Shown here one piece after another: positions 43,884 to 55,092 of a stretch of 64,000 nt of DNA. The DNA is taken from NCBI RefSeq assembly GCF_000687475.1, contig NC_057317.1, positions 4,836,501 through 4,900,500 of the forward strand, in the 5' to 3' direction. Every line of letters begins with the position of its first letter. Position 1 is the stretch's first letter. The position numbers and the translations under genes are program-made. Below the pieces are notes generated by a model, which did not search any database, was not told the origin of the DNA, and worked only from the letters and a program-made list of their open reading frames with translations. This stretch comes from Ustilaginoidea virens (taxonomy: Eukaryota; Ascomycota; Sordariomycetes; Hypocreales; Clavicipitaceae).

Positions 43884-46010
43884 TCAGCGTTCAACTAGGT
43901 CGTCCAGCCCCCGACCACCAGCCCTGCGCCTGGACGGCCCCGGCTTCATGTCCACCCACTGGCCGTCCGCCGTCCAGACCCCCGCCCTGGTGTAGTCGCC
44001 GCTCTCGCTGCCATCCATAAACGCAAACCGGAAATACTCGGGCAGGCCGAGCGTCTTGCTCCGGGACCACACGAACGCGTCCCTGGCGTCGGCGTCGGCA
44101 AAGTAGGTCCTGAAGCGCTCGACGTCGTTGACGAGGACGCTGATGCCGTCGTACTGCACCAGCTGCGGCTTCTCCCAGGTCAGCGAGATGGTGGCGTTGG
44201 ACGCGTCCACGACGGGGGCGCCCACGACGGGCAGCGGGGTGCCCTTGTGCGCGTCGCCGCGCAGGGCCGCGGGCGTCTGCAGCACCGGGTCGAACCCCCA
44301 CCGGGCGACGCCGTTGACCAGCAGGCCGACGAGGAGGCCCTGGTACAGCAGGGACGGCCGCGTCTGCAGCCCGGTCCCGGGGAGCAGGAGCAGCGCCAGG
44401 ACGTAGTGGTGGAGCCGGAGCTGCAGGCCCGGCAGGACGAGGGCGACGACGATGCCGAGCAGCAGCAGGGCGTACAGCTTGGCGAGCCCGACGAAGCGGG
44501 CTTCCTGGCGGAGGAACCACGCCTGGGCGGCGGCGGCGGCCACCAGGACCACGATGACGGCGGCGAGGGCGGCCTTGGCGCCGGGCTGCTGCTGCAGGTC
44601 GTGCGCGCTGAGGCGCTGGATCGGGATGAAGCTCAGGGTGTAGTTGTCCAGGGCGCCGACCCAGCAGGCGCCGAGCCACAGCACCGTCTTTTCCACCTGC
44701 GCCGTCAGGCCGGCGAGCGCGCGCCGCACGCCCATCCGGTCGTAGACGACCCAGGCGACAAACATGGCCGGCAGGAACTTGCCCGAGATGTTGGAGAACA
44801 GGGCCGCGACGGACCTGTGCGGCGGGGGGTCGAGAGCCATGCCCACCGTCCAGAAGATGCCGGTGAAGCAGGGGAAGAAGAACCAGGCGGGCGACGCGGT
44901 GAAGAGCGAGAGGAGGGCGGTGAAGACGACCGAGATGGCGAGCAGCGACCACCGCGCGTCCTGGGCGCCGCCGCCGCCGCTGCCGCCGCACTGGATGCCC
45001 GGCAGGAACTGGAACGACAGGGGAAAGTGCGAATCGAAGCCCACGCTCGTGATGCCGTTGCGCCGCGTGCTCCGGTAGCCGCGGCGCGCGCCGACGAGCC
45101 GGACCACGCCGCACCCCCCGTTTGCGTTGGAGACGACGCCGGCGTGGATGGCGGCTCCGCAAATGTACGAATCGCCGCGGTACGTGGCGTTCTCGAGCGC
45201 GGCGTCGAGGCTCGGCGGCCCGCCCACGACGATGGGCCGGTAGACGACCTCCTGGTCCCCGACCGCGTGCGGGTTCAGGACCTGGTAGCTGGCGCAGTTG
45301 GCCGGGCAGCGGAACGCGAAGCCGCCGCCCTCAAAGGGCCTGCAGCTGTTCCCGTCCACGCCGCACGTGTTTCCGGAGCCCCAGTACGTCGCGCCGCACC
45401 CGATGGTCCGCGGCTGGCCCCATCCCGCGATCTCGGTGGCCATCTCGCCCTGTCTCTTTACGAGCACAAACGACGTGATCCACGCGGAGAAGAAGAGGAG
45501 CAGGAGCCAGAAGCGCCGCTTGGGCGTGGCGAGCAGCTTGTCCGCCAGGAACAGGGGGTACTCCTGCACCAGGGGGAACAGGGGCTTGATCCGGTACGGC
45601 TGCGGGTTGGGAGGGCCGACGGACCATTTGCCGAGGGCTCGCAGCGCGCGGCGGACGGGGTAGGGAACCCACCTCCATCTCTTCCAGGCGTTCTCGTCTT
45701 GGAGGAAGCGCGGCGTGGGCGGATCGCTGTCGTCTTGCAGCTGAAGCGTGCCGTCGTTGTCGTCGTCATCGGCGGCGCCAAGCGGTGCGTCTGGATGTCC
45801 GGCGGCGGTCAGGTCGGTACGGGGGCGGAGGCCGCGCTGGCTGTCACTGTGTTGACGATGTTGATTCTGGCTGTTGGCGGGGGGGACGTCGTTGCCAGAA
45901 GCGTCTTCGCCACCAGCGTCGTTAACACCAGCGTCGTTGCCGGCGGGGGTCTCGCGTCTCTCCGGGTCCGTCATCAGGGGCTGGTCTTGGCCCTCATAAT
46001 GATCGACCAT
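43884..46010 (-). CDS. LCCL domain multi-pass membrane protein
   Basis: Single exon, 708 aa. Residues 1-110 are hydrophilic and acidic (disordered, cytosolic). A first membrane segment lies at ~167-184. It is followed by an LCCL domain (~195-330) with GWGQPRTIGCGATYWGSGN and paired cysteines (C205, C216, C223, C235, C239, C284, C300). The rest has about eight hydrophobic segments and a C-terminal soluble tail with a SLTWEKPQLVQYDG segment. Such LCCL proteins are widespread in filamentous ascomycetes without an assigned function; luminal carbohydrate or lipid binding is speculation. Codon bias is extremely GC-rich, which explains long antisense open frames here. Confidence 0.9.
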   Translation of the reverse strand: MVDHYEGQDQPLMTDPERRETPAGNDAGVNDAGGEDASGNDVPPANSQNQHRQHSDSQRGLRPRTDLTAAGHPDAPLGAADDDDNDGTLQLQDDSDPPTPRFLQDENAWKRWRWVPYPVRRALRALGKWSVGPPNPQPYRIKPLFPLVQEYPLFLADKLLATPKRRFWLLLLFFSAWITSFVLVKRQGEMATEIAGWGQPRTIGCGATYWGSGNTCGVDGNSCRPFEGGGFAFRCPANCASYQVLNPHAVGDQEVVYRPIVVGGPPSLDAALENATYRGDSYICGAAIHAGVVSNANGGCGVVRLVGARRGYRSTRRNGITSVGFDSHFPLSFQFLPGIQCGGSGGGGAQDARWSLLAISVVFTALLSLFTASPAWFFFPCFTGIFWTVGMALDPPPHRSVAALFSNISGKFLPAMFVAWVVYDRMGVRRALAGLTAQVEKTVLWLGACWVGALDNYTLSFIPIQRLSAHDLQQQPGAKAALAAVIVVLVAAAAAQAWFLRQEARFVGLAKLYALLLLGIVVALVLPGLQLRLHHYVLALLLLPGTGLQTRPSLLYQGLLVGLLVNGVARWGFDPVLQTPAALRGDAHKGTPLPVVGAPVVDASNATISLTWEKPQLVQYDGISVLVNDVERFRTYFADADARDAFVWSRSKTLGLPEYFRFAFMDGSESGDYTRAGVWTADGQWVDMKPGPSRRRAGGRGLDDLVER

Positions 46011-47036
46011 TGCTGGCAGGCAGAGAGGAGGAGAAAGAAGAAACCAGCTCAGGAGGACTGCTTGACGATGCCCAGCCAGCCAGCTCCGGACTCCGGACGC
46101 CAGAAGTGGGGTCAGTCAGCCTGCAAAAGGACCAACAAGACGACCAAGAGGGCTGGCTGGACCAAAGAGGACTGGGCCAGGAGGACTGGACCAAAAGGGC
46201 CGGACCAAAAGGGCTGGCTGGACCAAAAGGGACCTTGATCCTACCCGTCCGTTAACAAGCCAAGGTGGCAGGAAAGTAGTGCCGGAAGCCTCGTGCTAGC
46301 AACCGAGCTTAAACGTCGGTAAACCGTGTGCCTTGCGTGCGTATGCGCATGTCAGCCCAGAAACTGAAGTTTTCCCAGTCGGCCGGCATCTCACCTCAGC
46401 CGACGCCCAAGATTGAACGAGGTGGAAGTCGGCTGCAGTCCCCGCAAGCGATTCTGTAGGGCTGATTGATTGTTTCAAAAGTCAAAAAATAATATGCAGG
46501 CAACTTGGGTCTGTCGCCGAATCATGCTGGCCCTGGCAGGCGCAAGGGTCTGGCCGGCCACGGACTTTGGCCCACTTGCCCCCAGGTACCGGTACTCCGC
46601 GACCCTTGTCGGGGGGATGGAGTCTGCGGTACCTGCCTTGTTTGCAGCCGGGTTAACGTCGGCAGCCATTCAAACAACTCACACACAACAACCACGGGCA
46701 GGAGCTGTTCCGCTCGCTCATTGGCTGACCGGGCTTTCCCACGTGCCAGTTTCTCCCCGAGAAGAAAGTATTGTAGACAAACTCAATCATCATCAACCCG
46801 CTTGAATGAGCGTCTCAACCACGGCCTGCGTGTTCCTCCGGGACGTCTCATTGACTTATATATCCTTGGGCAAAGCGAGGTGCTGCACCTCCTCCGAAGA
46901 AGCCCTACCTGTCCAATCACTCTCTTTAGCCCCTCACCCCCCCAAACCCCCCCCTCTGGCAAAAAAAGTCTACTCCGTTCTTCGCATGACACGGGGACAA
47001 CACAATTTGCATGCACCCGTGTGATAGCATGTCGAA
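46011..47036. other. Upstream region of LCCL gene (minus) and QTRT2 (plus)
   Basis: Contains GGACCAAAAGGGCTGG-type repeats (~46150-46235) and a TATATA box-like word at 46857-46864, ~175 nt before the QTRT2 start. No gene seen. Confidence 0.55.
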
Positions 47037-48516
47037 ATGAGCGCGACGGAAACCACCAAAGGCTCGACGATGCCCGCCCGAAAGGTCTTTGAGCTCCTGG
47101 GCGCCACGGTCGCAGACGGCTGCGCTGCTCGTCTCGGCCGTCTGTCCATGCCAGGCAGAAGACCGATCGACACCCCCAACTACACTGCAGTCACCTCCCG
47201 CGGTGCCGTACCTCACCTCACCCCCGACAACGTGAGCAAGCATACAGGCGTGGGCTCTGCGTACATGGCTCTCGAGGACTGTAAGTGGTCCCCCCCTCGC
47301 GCCCCCCACACCCCTTGCGCGAAGCGTCCTAGTCTCCCCAAGAGCTGGCGAGGCGACTGACACGGGGCGGTTAGTCGTTGAGCGGCAGGAGCCACCCATC
47401 TACAACACGCCTTCGCGTGGAAATCTTGGCCGGCTGCACGGCTTCGCGGCCCTAGCGCCGGATACGACCGTGGTGCTCGGTGCGCGGAGATGCCCGCCCG
47501 TCATCACCCCCATGGGTAACGGCGCCAAGTCCGTCACGCTCTTCACCTCGACTGGATTCGCCCACGTCACCGTGTCTCAGTACGTCGCTGCTGTCAGGGA
47601 CCTGCAGCCCGACGTGGTGGTGCCCCTTGCCGATTCGCTGCACACCAGCAAGACGCCGTCGTCCAAGAAGCTCATCAAGATGGTGGAGCGCACCGAGGAG
47701 TGGGTGGACGACTTTCTGCGCCAGCTCGAAAGCCGGGAGGGCCCGGATCATGCGCCGGGCGCTGCTGTCTCCGTCTTTGCGCCCGTCCTGCCGGTCGAGC
47801 TCCCCATCCAGTGGGACTACCTGCGCCATCTGGCGGAAGACGTGGCGGAGCACCTGGCGGGCTTGGCCGTCTACGACGCCGGCATTCTTCCGGAGCTGCA
47901 AGCCTACGAGCCGCTGCGGTTCTTGCCGAGGCTCTCCTTGGACCTTCCCAAATCGCCGCACGACATACTGCGCCAAGTGTCGCTGGGCGTGGATCTCTGC
48001 GCTCTGCCGTTCGTAAACAGCGTCTCCGATGCTGGAGTTGCGCTCACCTTTGTGTTCCCCGCGCCACCGCCGCACGCGCGGCCTGCCCAGCCCCTGGCCG
48101 TCGACATGTGGTCGGAGGAACACAACGCCGCGTTGGCGCCGCTGCAGGAAGGATGCCGATGCTTCGCCTGCTCGAACCATCACAGGGCCTATGTGCGGCA
48201 TTGCCTCAATGCCAAGGAGATGGTCGGGTGGAACCTGCTGCAGATGCACAATCACTACGTCGTGGGGAAATTCTTCGAGGGCATCCGCTCCGAGTTGGCC
48301 AGGGGCCTCGACGTCTTTGAAGAGAGCAGGAAGGCATTCCTGGCAGCGTATGAGCCCGAGTTGCCGGAAGGGACGGGCGCGAGACCGAGGGCACGAGGAT
48401 ACCACTTCAAGAGTGAGGCAGGGCAGGCAAAGATCAACAAGTCAACCTGGGTGGCGGATTTTGAGGGCGGTTTGCCAAACGGGCACGCGGATCAGGCAGA
48501 AGGCGGCGGCACCTAA
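47037..48516 (+). CDS. QTRT2: Queuine tRNA-ribosyltransferase accessory subunit 2
   Basis: CDS join(47037..47280,47375..48516), 461 aa. The 94-nt intron (donor GTAAGTGG, branch CGACTGACACG, acceptor GGTTAG) joins MALED to FVERQEPPIYN. The protein is TGT-family: MPARKVFELLGATVADGCA and LHGFAALAPDTTVVLGARRC near the start, VPLADSLHTS in the middle. The zinc site C342-x-C344-x2-C347 (CRCFAC), with a His in LLQMHNHYVV ~25 residues on, is complete. Family knowledge: QTRT2 pairs with the catalytic QTRT1 to swap guanine 34 for queuine in GUN-anticodon tRNAs. The catalytic partner should be elsewhere. A second in-frame ATG (47070) is an alternative start. Confidence 0.9.
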
Positions 48517-49344
48517 ACGCCCGATAGAGCCGATGCGAGTGAAGAAGAACAAAGGGCCGAAAGCGAGAGGACACGAGCAGCCACCGCCTTTGTCTTGGGT
48601 CCCCGCGAATGGCGCAAACAGGCGAAGATTTCTGACCCAGCTGCTCCTTTCGCGCCGTCCCGGTGCGACGAAAAGTCTGATTTTAGAGGGCCGGTTCAAG
48701 GTTGTGTTGCTGCACCTAGCACGAGCTGCAGGCAGGTGATGGCTTCGCATGGTCGGTGAACGAATCCGCGCACCCCGGCGGAACCTGGACAGCTGCAGTT
48801 GGCGCAGTTGGTGCAGTTGGCGCAGTTGGTGCAGTTGGTAGCAGCGGATCAACGCCTCTGTCGAAATTTCCAATAAAATTCCCTCATGCTTCCTTGGTCT
48901 CAACTTTTCTCCAACGCAGCCTCGCAAAGCAACGCAACGCCTCCGTCGACCCCCCAATCCATCATCAAACTCAAGGTTGGGGGGGTTTGCATGGGTGACT
49001 GGGTCCCCGCTGGCCAATGGAAGGCGCCGGTGCGGCCACGATGCCTCAACCAGACAATCCTGCTCCAGTCAAGTCCTGATGGCAGGGGCGCTGGCCGCTG
49101 TGCGCTAGCGAGCCACGGCCTGGAAGGTGCCCCAAATGGGCAACTGATGGCAGCCTGGTGTGATGGCTGGGAGCTGCTGCAGACGTACATGGCACTAGCT
49201 CAGCCCCGGGCTTGGCGACTCTCTGGCCATGCATGTATGTTGCCTGCCGATTACGCCTGTCGATGATGATCAACATGGGGATTCCAGGCGGATTCCAGGC
49301 AGAGTCCAGGCTAGTCAATGCGAGAAGAAAGACGACGACGACGA

Positions 49345-49394
49345 CGAAGAAGAAGAAGAAGAAGAAGAAGAAGAAGAAGAAGAAGAAGAAGAAG
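49345..49394. repeat. (GAA)n trinucleotide array
   Basis: About 16 GAA/AAG units, preceded by (GAC)n. Long purine arrays like this can form triplex or expand. Confidence 0.9.
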
Positions 49395-49839
49395 ATGGAA
49401 AAACGAGAATCCCGCCTATCGGCAGCCCCCGAGGCACACACGCGGCTGCAAAGGAAGGTGCACGGGCAGCGGGATCCAGTTTTCATTGGCAGCATCAAAG
49501 CTTAAAGCACCACCACCATCACCACCACCACCACCCAGCACGTGCTGCGGCTCCCAGACGCGGATTTCAAAGGGCCCCAGCCCTCGAGGTATCACCAAAG
49601 CATCCCGTCTGGCCCGAGAACCCCAGGAGCCCAGGTCGTTCATGCAGACAATTGTCGCCATGTGGCCTGTGGCACACAAATGGTTCCATCCAGCCCCGTC
49701 GTCAGAACGGTAAACCACCCGGTCCGTCGACTCCCGCACCCCCATTGGTGGGTGAATGCCGTTGCTCCGCAGCGTGAGGCCGGAAAAGCAATCTCGAACT
49801 TTGCCATGGTCGCCACGGGACCCCCCCGGGACTCCCGAG

Positions 49840-49849
49840 TATATATATA
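49840..49849 (+). promoter_or_regulatory. TATA-like box
   Basis: TATATATATA is 164 nt upstream of the alkaline phosphatase ATG at 50013. Consensus-based only. Confidence 0.45.
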
Positions 49850-50012
49850 GCATCGGCAAGGCTCGCATCCACGCTCGCATCCCTCTCGCATGCGTCTGCG
49901 CGGCCCCTCCTCCCCGTCGTTTCCTCGTGCCTGCATTGCAAAGCCCACCCCAGTCGTCGACCTGCGCTCCTCTGCTTCGGCGCTTCCCCACATCGTCGTC
50001 GTCGTCGTCGTC

Positions 50013-52332
50013 ATGCTTGCCAAGCTCGACGTCGCTGCTGTTCTGGCGGCTTCGGCTTCGCTGTCGGCTGTCGCGGCCCAGACGTACCAGCGCCTGGGCA
50101 CCTGCCCGACTCTCGGCTGTCTCCTCCCGCCCGACCAGAGCGACTTTCTCCCCGGCCAGCTCTTTGACCTGCGGGTCGAGGTCCACGCGCCCGTCAACGG
50201 CAGCGAGGCCGCTCACGACGGCAGGCCTGACGACAAGTTCAAGGTCACTATTGCCAGGGACGGCCATGCTCCCCGGGACATTGCCGCGGCCTTCAAGGTC
50301 GAGGAGCCCCCGCTGGAGAAGTGGACTTTCGACTGGTACGAGGACTTGTTTGCCCGAGACAGAAAAACACCCTCGGTCGTCAATGTCTCCTCCAAGATCT
50401 ACCGCAAGCTCTCTCTCGACGAGCCGGGAAAGTACACCGTCACCCTCGAGTACTACGGCGGCGAAAAGACCACGGCCGAATGGGTCGTCCGACCCATCGC
50501 CAAGCACAGAAGGGCCAAAAATGTCATCTTCTTCATCGGTGACGGCATGACTACCAACATGGTAAGTAACCTTGACCCTCAGGTCTGCTGCGGCAGCCAC
50601 GCGACGTGGGAGAACCGACAAAGGTGGAAAGTTGGACCCTAATCTCTCCAACCACGACAGATTACCGCTGCCCGTCTGCTCGGACACAAGAGCATCAACG
50701 GCAAGTACCAGACTCAAATGCAGATGGACCAGTTCCCTGTCCTCGGTCACCAGATGACCCACTCCATTGACAGCTACATCACCGACTCGGCCAATTCCGC
50801 CTCCGCTCTGTATTCTGGCCACAAGAGCACTGTCAACGCCATGGGGTGAGTTTGCGTCCTCGAGTCCTTTGGGGGAGTTTAGATTGGGTGAAAACGAAGA
50901 ACGGGAAAAAGACCCTGTGAATTGACAGCTGAACAAGCGTCCATGCCGACTCCTCGCCCGATCCATTTGATGATCCCAAGGTCGAGACAATTGTTGAAAT
51001 CTTCCGCCGAGTTACCGTACGTTTTGGGTTTCCCTCCCCTGCAAGCGAGAGTCCCGAGATAACAACTGACTCGCATATCTCGCAGAAAGGCGCATGGGGC
51101 GCTGTTTCTACCGCCTTCCTGGCAGACGCGACCCCAACTGCCCTCACTGGCCATACCCGCCGCCGTAACGAGTACGGACCTCTCGTTGACCAGGCTCTGC
51201 ACGGCGTGACCAACTACAGCTGGACCAACCACGGCGGCCCCGACGTCTACTTTGGCGCTGGCGCAGAGCAGTTCTTTGCCGGCAAGGGCACCTACCAGGG
51301 CAAGGACTACTACGGCGAGTTTGCCAACAAGGGCTACACCATCAGCTTGAACAAGACGTCGCTGGGGAAGATTGACACGAGCAAAAGGGCCCTCGGCGTC
51401 TTCTGCCAGAGCAACCTGCCCGTCTGGCTGGACCGCAACGTGTACACGGAGAACCTGCGAGCTTTCAAGAACGACCCCAAGGGCGGCAAGGAGCCCGCTC
51501 TCGATCTTCCCGGACTCAAGGACATGACCCTCAAGGCTGTCGAGGTGCTCCACAAGCGCGGTGGTGACAGGGGCTTCTTCCTCATGTCCGAAGCCGCCTC
51601 CGTGGACAAGCAGATGCACGCTCTGGACTACGATCGTGCCCTGGGCGACCTCCTGGAGCTGGACGACACTGTCCGCGCCACCATCAACAAGCTCAAGGAC
51701 ATGAAGATTCTCGACGAGACGTTGGTAGTCGTCTCAGCCGATCACGGCCACGGGTTCGAGTGAGTTTTTGCCACACGGCGACTTATCATATATATATATA
51801 TATATATGTATACTAGTTGTACATGTTCAACGCTGACCTCGCGTGCTTCAGTGTCTGGGGATCAGCTGATACCGAGTACCTCGCCAAGCAGCGGGACGAG
51901 CGCGCCAAGCGCGACGCCATTGGCGTCTACGAACAGTCCGGCTTGTCCCAGTACACCGTCAAGCCCAAGGATGTCAACTACGGCACCGGGGTCAACTTTC
52001 CCGCCAACTGGGAGCCCCGGTACGCCATAGCTGGCGGCGTCGGCGCCGCTCCGGACCGTCGAGAGGACTACAAGGTGCACAAGAGCGGTTCACGCGTGCC
52101 CGCCGTCAAGAGCAGCGACGGCTACGTCGTCAACCCCAAGGATGCCCCCGACGGCATCGTCATCAACGGCACCCTACCGACCAGCGAGGCCCAGGGTGTC
52201 CACTCCCTGACCGACGTTCCCGTGTTCGCCATGGGCCCTTGCCAGGAGACCTTTGGCGGCACCTTTAACAACGTTGATATTTTCTACAAGATGGCCTCTT
52301 GCCTGGGTCTTGCTCGTCCTTACACCGGGTAA
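50013..52332 (+). CDS. Secreted or vacuolar alkaline phosphatase
   Basis: CDS join(50013..50561,50661..50845,50938..51016,51086..51759,51852..52332), 655 aa. The four introns have donors GTAAGT, GTGAGT, GTACGT and GTGAGT. A signal peptide is predicted at residues 1-22 (MLAKLDVAAVLAASASLSAV). The metal and nucleophile sites of PF00245-type enzymes are visible: IFFIGDGMTTN (first metal Asp, ~177), TDSANSASAL (Ser nucleophile), FFLMSEAASVDKQMHA and VVVSADHGHGFDVWG. The in-frame upstream extension to 49890 is rejected: it lacks a better signal peptide. Intron 4 (51760-51851) contains a (TA)n run at about 51789-51807. The long N-terminal beta-rich region (~25-165) precedes the catalytic fold, as in fungal members. 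The enzyme releases phosphate from monoesters. Confidence 0.9.
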
Positions 52333-52868
52333 ATCCGAGGCGAAGCGAAACTTGCCCGTCTTTTTTTCATTTTTTTTTCTCGTCCACCCCCTGTTTTCAG
52401 CAACCATTGGCCCGTTGTGTTGGGGGGGAAACCTTGTACGGAGAGAGATGATGGGAGAGTAGAGCGTGATTATTGCGACGTGACGTGATGCGAATAATAC
52501 AGCATGCCACGTGCTCGTAGCTGTCTGGCATGGTCGACGAAACGGGATAAAGTCAACCCACAAAGGTTGATGACACAAGGGTTCCTTGTCGGAGCGGGAT
52601 TCGCGCGTTGGGCAATAGGCGTGCGATGTCGTGTCTCTGGTGAGGGGAATCAGTACGAAAACCGGTGGGATGTATGGCGGCATCCGCAAAGACGTGGTTG
52701 GCGTGCCGCCGCTGTGAAATAAAAGAGCGACAGCCTTGGAAAAGCATGCGATTTTGGATGCCGGCCCTACGCGGCTTGCTGCGCGAAGTGACGTGTTTTC
52801 TGTTCCACCACCCAAAGACTGTTAATTCTTTCTCCTTTATCCCCACGAGTCACGACGGCAGCGCATAG
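52333..52868. other. Convergent intergenic region
   Basis: Spacer between the alkaline phosphatase and CutC-like 3' ends; no gene seen. Confidence 0.55.
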
Positions 52869-53854
52869 CTAGGAATCAAACTAGGCAGTGGGGGAGGAAT
52901 TTCCCCGGTCAGGTTAGCAAAGGGCCAATTGTGCTTCCGCAAGCCAGGGCCCAGGGCCCAGGACCCAGGGGGAGGAGGCGACAAACATACCGCCCTGTCC
53001 TGCGGGTCGCGAGTCCTCCCCGCGGCGGCGCACGGCGCAGGCACGGAGCCCAGCTGGGTCACCAAGCGGACCAGCTCGTCCGAGTCAATCTCCTCGTCGG
53101 GATGGTCGGGCCTGCCCGTCAGAGCCGCCGTGTGCAGCCAGACGGCGTCGTCCTCGTAGCCGGTCAGGCTCCCGGCCACGGCCGCGACGTTGTGGTGGCG
53201 CAGGCCGCCGCCCACCACGATCTGCAGCCGCCCGGCCCAGCGGTGGCACAGGTGGGCGATGGTGTCGACGTTGGCGGCGCAGGGGCCGGGCCCGCCGGCG
53301 GTCAGGACGCCCTGGAAGCCCAGGTCGACGAGGGCGTCGAGGGCGTCGAGGGGGTCGAGGGGGTCGAGGGGTCCGCCGCGCGTGCGGGCGGCGAGGCGGT
53401 CGAAGGCGCGGTGGAAGACGCAGCCGTACGGGCGGGCCAGGCGCACGAGGCGGCGGCAGCTGGGGCGGTCGACGGACAGGTCGGGCGGGGCGAGGAGGCC
53501 GAAGACGAAGCCGTCGCCGCGGAGGGGATCCATCAGGCCGGAGCGCTTGAAGGCGAGCACGGAGCGGGCCATCTGGTCGACCTCGGCGGGGGAGTAGACG
53601 AAGTCGGGGGAGTAGACGAAGTCGGGGGAGCCGTCGGCGGGGGGGCCGCGCGGGCGGATCATGATGCGCACGGGGATGGTGATGCGGCGGGCGACGCGGG
53701 CGAGCTCGGACACGGGGGGTGTGGTGCCGCCGAGGGGGTACGAGCCGGGGGCGTTGAGCTCGACGCGCGAGGCGGCTTGCGCCTGGGCCTTGAGCATGGA
53801 GTCGCCGGAGAAGGTGGCGACCTCGAGGGGCAGCTTGGTGTAGGTGTCGGGCAT
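52869..53854 (-). CDS. cutC: CutC-like protein
   Basis: Preferred model complement(join(52869..52880,52991..53854)), 291 aa. A 110-nt terminal intron has donor GTATGT, branch GCTAACCTGAC and acceptor CTGCCTAG, and leaves a tiny last exon encoding FDS. Without splicing the frame runs to 52850 (334 aa) with a low-complexity Pro/Leu tail, which is less credible. CutC TIM-barrel blocks: LEVATFSGDSMLKAQAQAAS-RVEL, RIMIRPRG, PYGCVFHRAFDR, LTAGGPGP and IVVGGGLRHHN. Family knowledge: the name comes from bacterial copper tolerance, but the cellular role is unsettled. Two small in-frame duplications are visible: DFVYSP twice in a row (18 bp) and an LDPLDPLDALDAL run. Codon use is extremely GC-rich. Confidence 0.8.
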
Positions 53855-53856
53855 GG

Positions 53857-53960
53857 TTGGTGGTGGTGGTGATGGTGGTGGTGATGGTGGTGGTGATGGT
53901 GGTGGTGATGGTGATGTTGGTTGATGTTGATGTTGATGCTGATGTTGATGCTGATGTTGA
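53857..53960. repeat. (GGTGGTGAT)n and (GATGTT)n tandem repeats
   Basis: They begin three bases upstream of the CutC start codon (coding strand is minus), so probably lie in its 5' leader. Confidence 0.85.
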
Positions 53961-55059
53961 TGGCGGAGGGTTGGAAGGATGGGAAGGGGGGGATTAGGGA
54001 TTCATGGCGGGCGGGGATTGGCGATGCAGGACTTTGTTTGCGTCGAGACTGGAAAGAGCTGCGGAGCTGCCTTTGGAGGATGCCAAACCCGTCCCGTCCA
54101 AGTTGACAAAGTTGCTTGGTTCTGGCACGCGCGGCCAAAGAGTTGAGGTCTTGGTGGTGAACGACCTTTTTCTCCTCGCCGGTGGTGACTCCATGTCGTG
54201 ACACGGGCACTTGGCTCCGGGTGGTGGTGGGGCCAGGGCCAGCTGTACGGATAACGGGAACTTGATTGATGGCCGGTGGGGGCGGGGGCGGGTGAGGCGG
54301 CGATTCGGGTACTGTTGTCTCATCATCCCAGGCGCCATGGCACATGGCATTGTCACATGACCTTGCCTACGTAGGCGCTCCACCATCAACCATCACGTAT
54401 CCCAATCAAGCCTCTTTCATGTCACAATCGTGCCCCTCACACGCATATGGCATGGCAGCCGGCTACATCTTTGCTTGCACCCCCGTATATCCATCACCAG
54501 GCATCGAATCAATGTGGTCTTTTTTGTCGAGCACAAAGGGGCCATTAGCAGGAGCAGCGCGCCGGCATTGGCTGGCTGGCTGACCACCAGCGCCAGCCGC
54601 TGTGCAGCTCACTTGGACGGGTGGACGGAGTACGTCGGGTCGGACAGCCCTTGGCCTCGGGTGCTACGATTCGTCACAACAAGTGTGGTCACGGCTACCA
54701 GGCCCCCTCGTAGCAACTGTCAAGCGAGCCGTGGTGAAGAGCGGTCAACCAGGCCAGCTGTCGAGGGAGGGCGACGCAGCGTCGCAGCTAAAGTTTGAAC
54801 GGGGGCGCACCCAGCAACCACCGCACACACAAAAATAAAAGAAAAATAAGATGAAAAAAAAAAAAAGTAAAACATCACAAGGAAGTAAAATAAAGCCGAA
54901 GCAGGAAACCTGCAGAGGGGAGACGGCAGATGCCCCCCTCTTGGGCTGCGCTGAGCGTTGCCAAACGCAGCAGGAAGAACCATATGGGGATTGGGGGGGG
55001 GAGCCACTGCGTATGTGCCTCGGGGCTTGGGGCCGCGGAAATTGGTGATTTTCTTTCTT

Positions 55060-55092
<33 letters not shown>

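Larger units (their letters stand above)
48517..50012. other. Intergenic, with GAA and CACCAC repeats; promoter of alkaline phosphatase
   Basis: No gene seen. It contains (GTTGGTGCA)n near 48800-48840, the GAA array 49345-49394, a CACCAC run 49507-49537, (GTCGTC)n near 49994-50011 and a TATA box at 49840. Confidence 0.6.

Noticed and set aside
44247..46238. 663-codon plus-strand frame
   Set aside because: Antisense of the LCCL gene in very GC-rich codons; composition is Glu/Gly/Ala/Arg filler with no domain.
47452..48405. 317-codon minus-strand frame
   Set aside because: Antisense of QTRT2, which has clear family motifs on the plus strand.
49890..50012. Earlier in-frame ATG for the alkaline phosphatase
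   Set aside because: It would place a Val-run and basic residues before an otherwise good signal peptide starting at 50013.
49416..50990. 524-codon minus-strand frame
   Set aside because: Antisense of the alkaline phosphatase promoter and first exons; has no motif.
52931..53872. 313-codon plus-strand frame
   Set aside because: Antisense of the CutC-like gene, Gly/Glu/Val filler.
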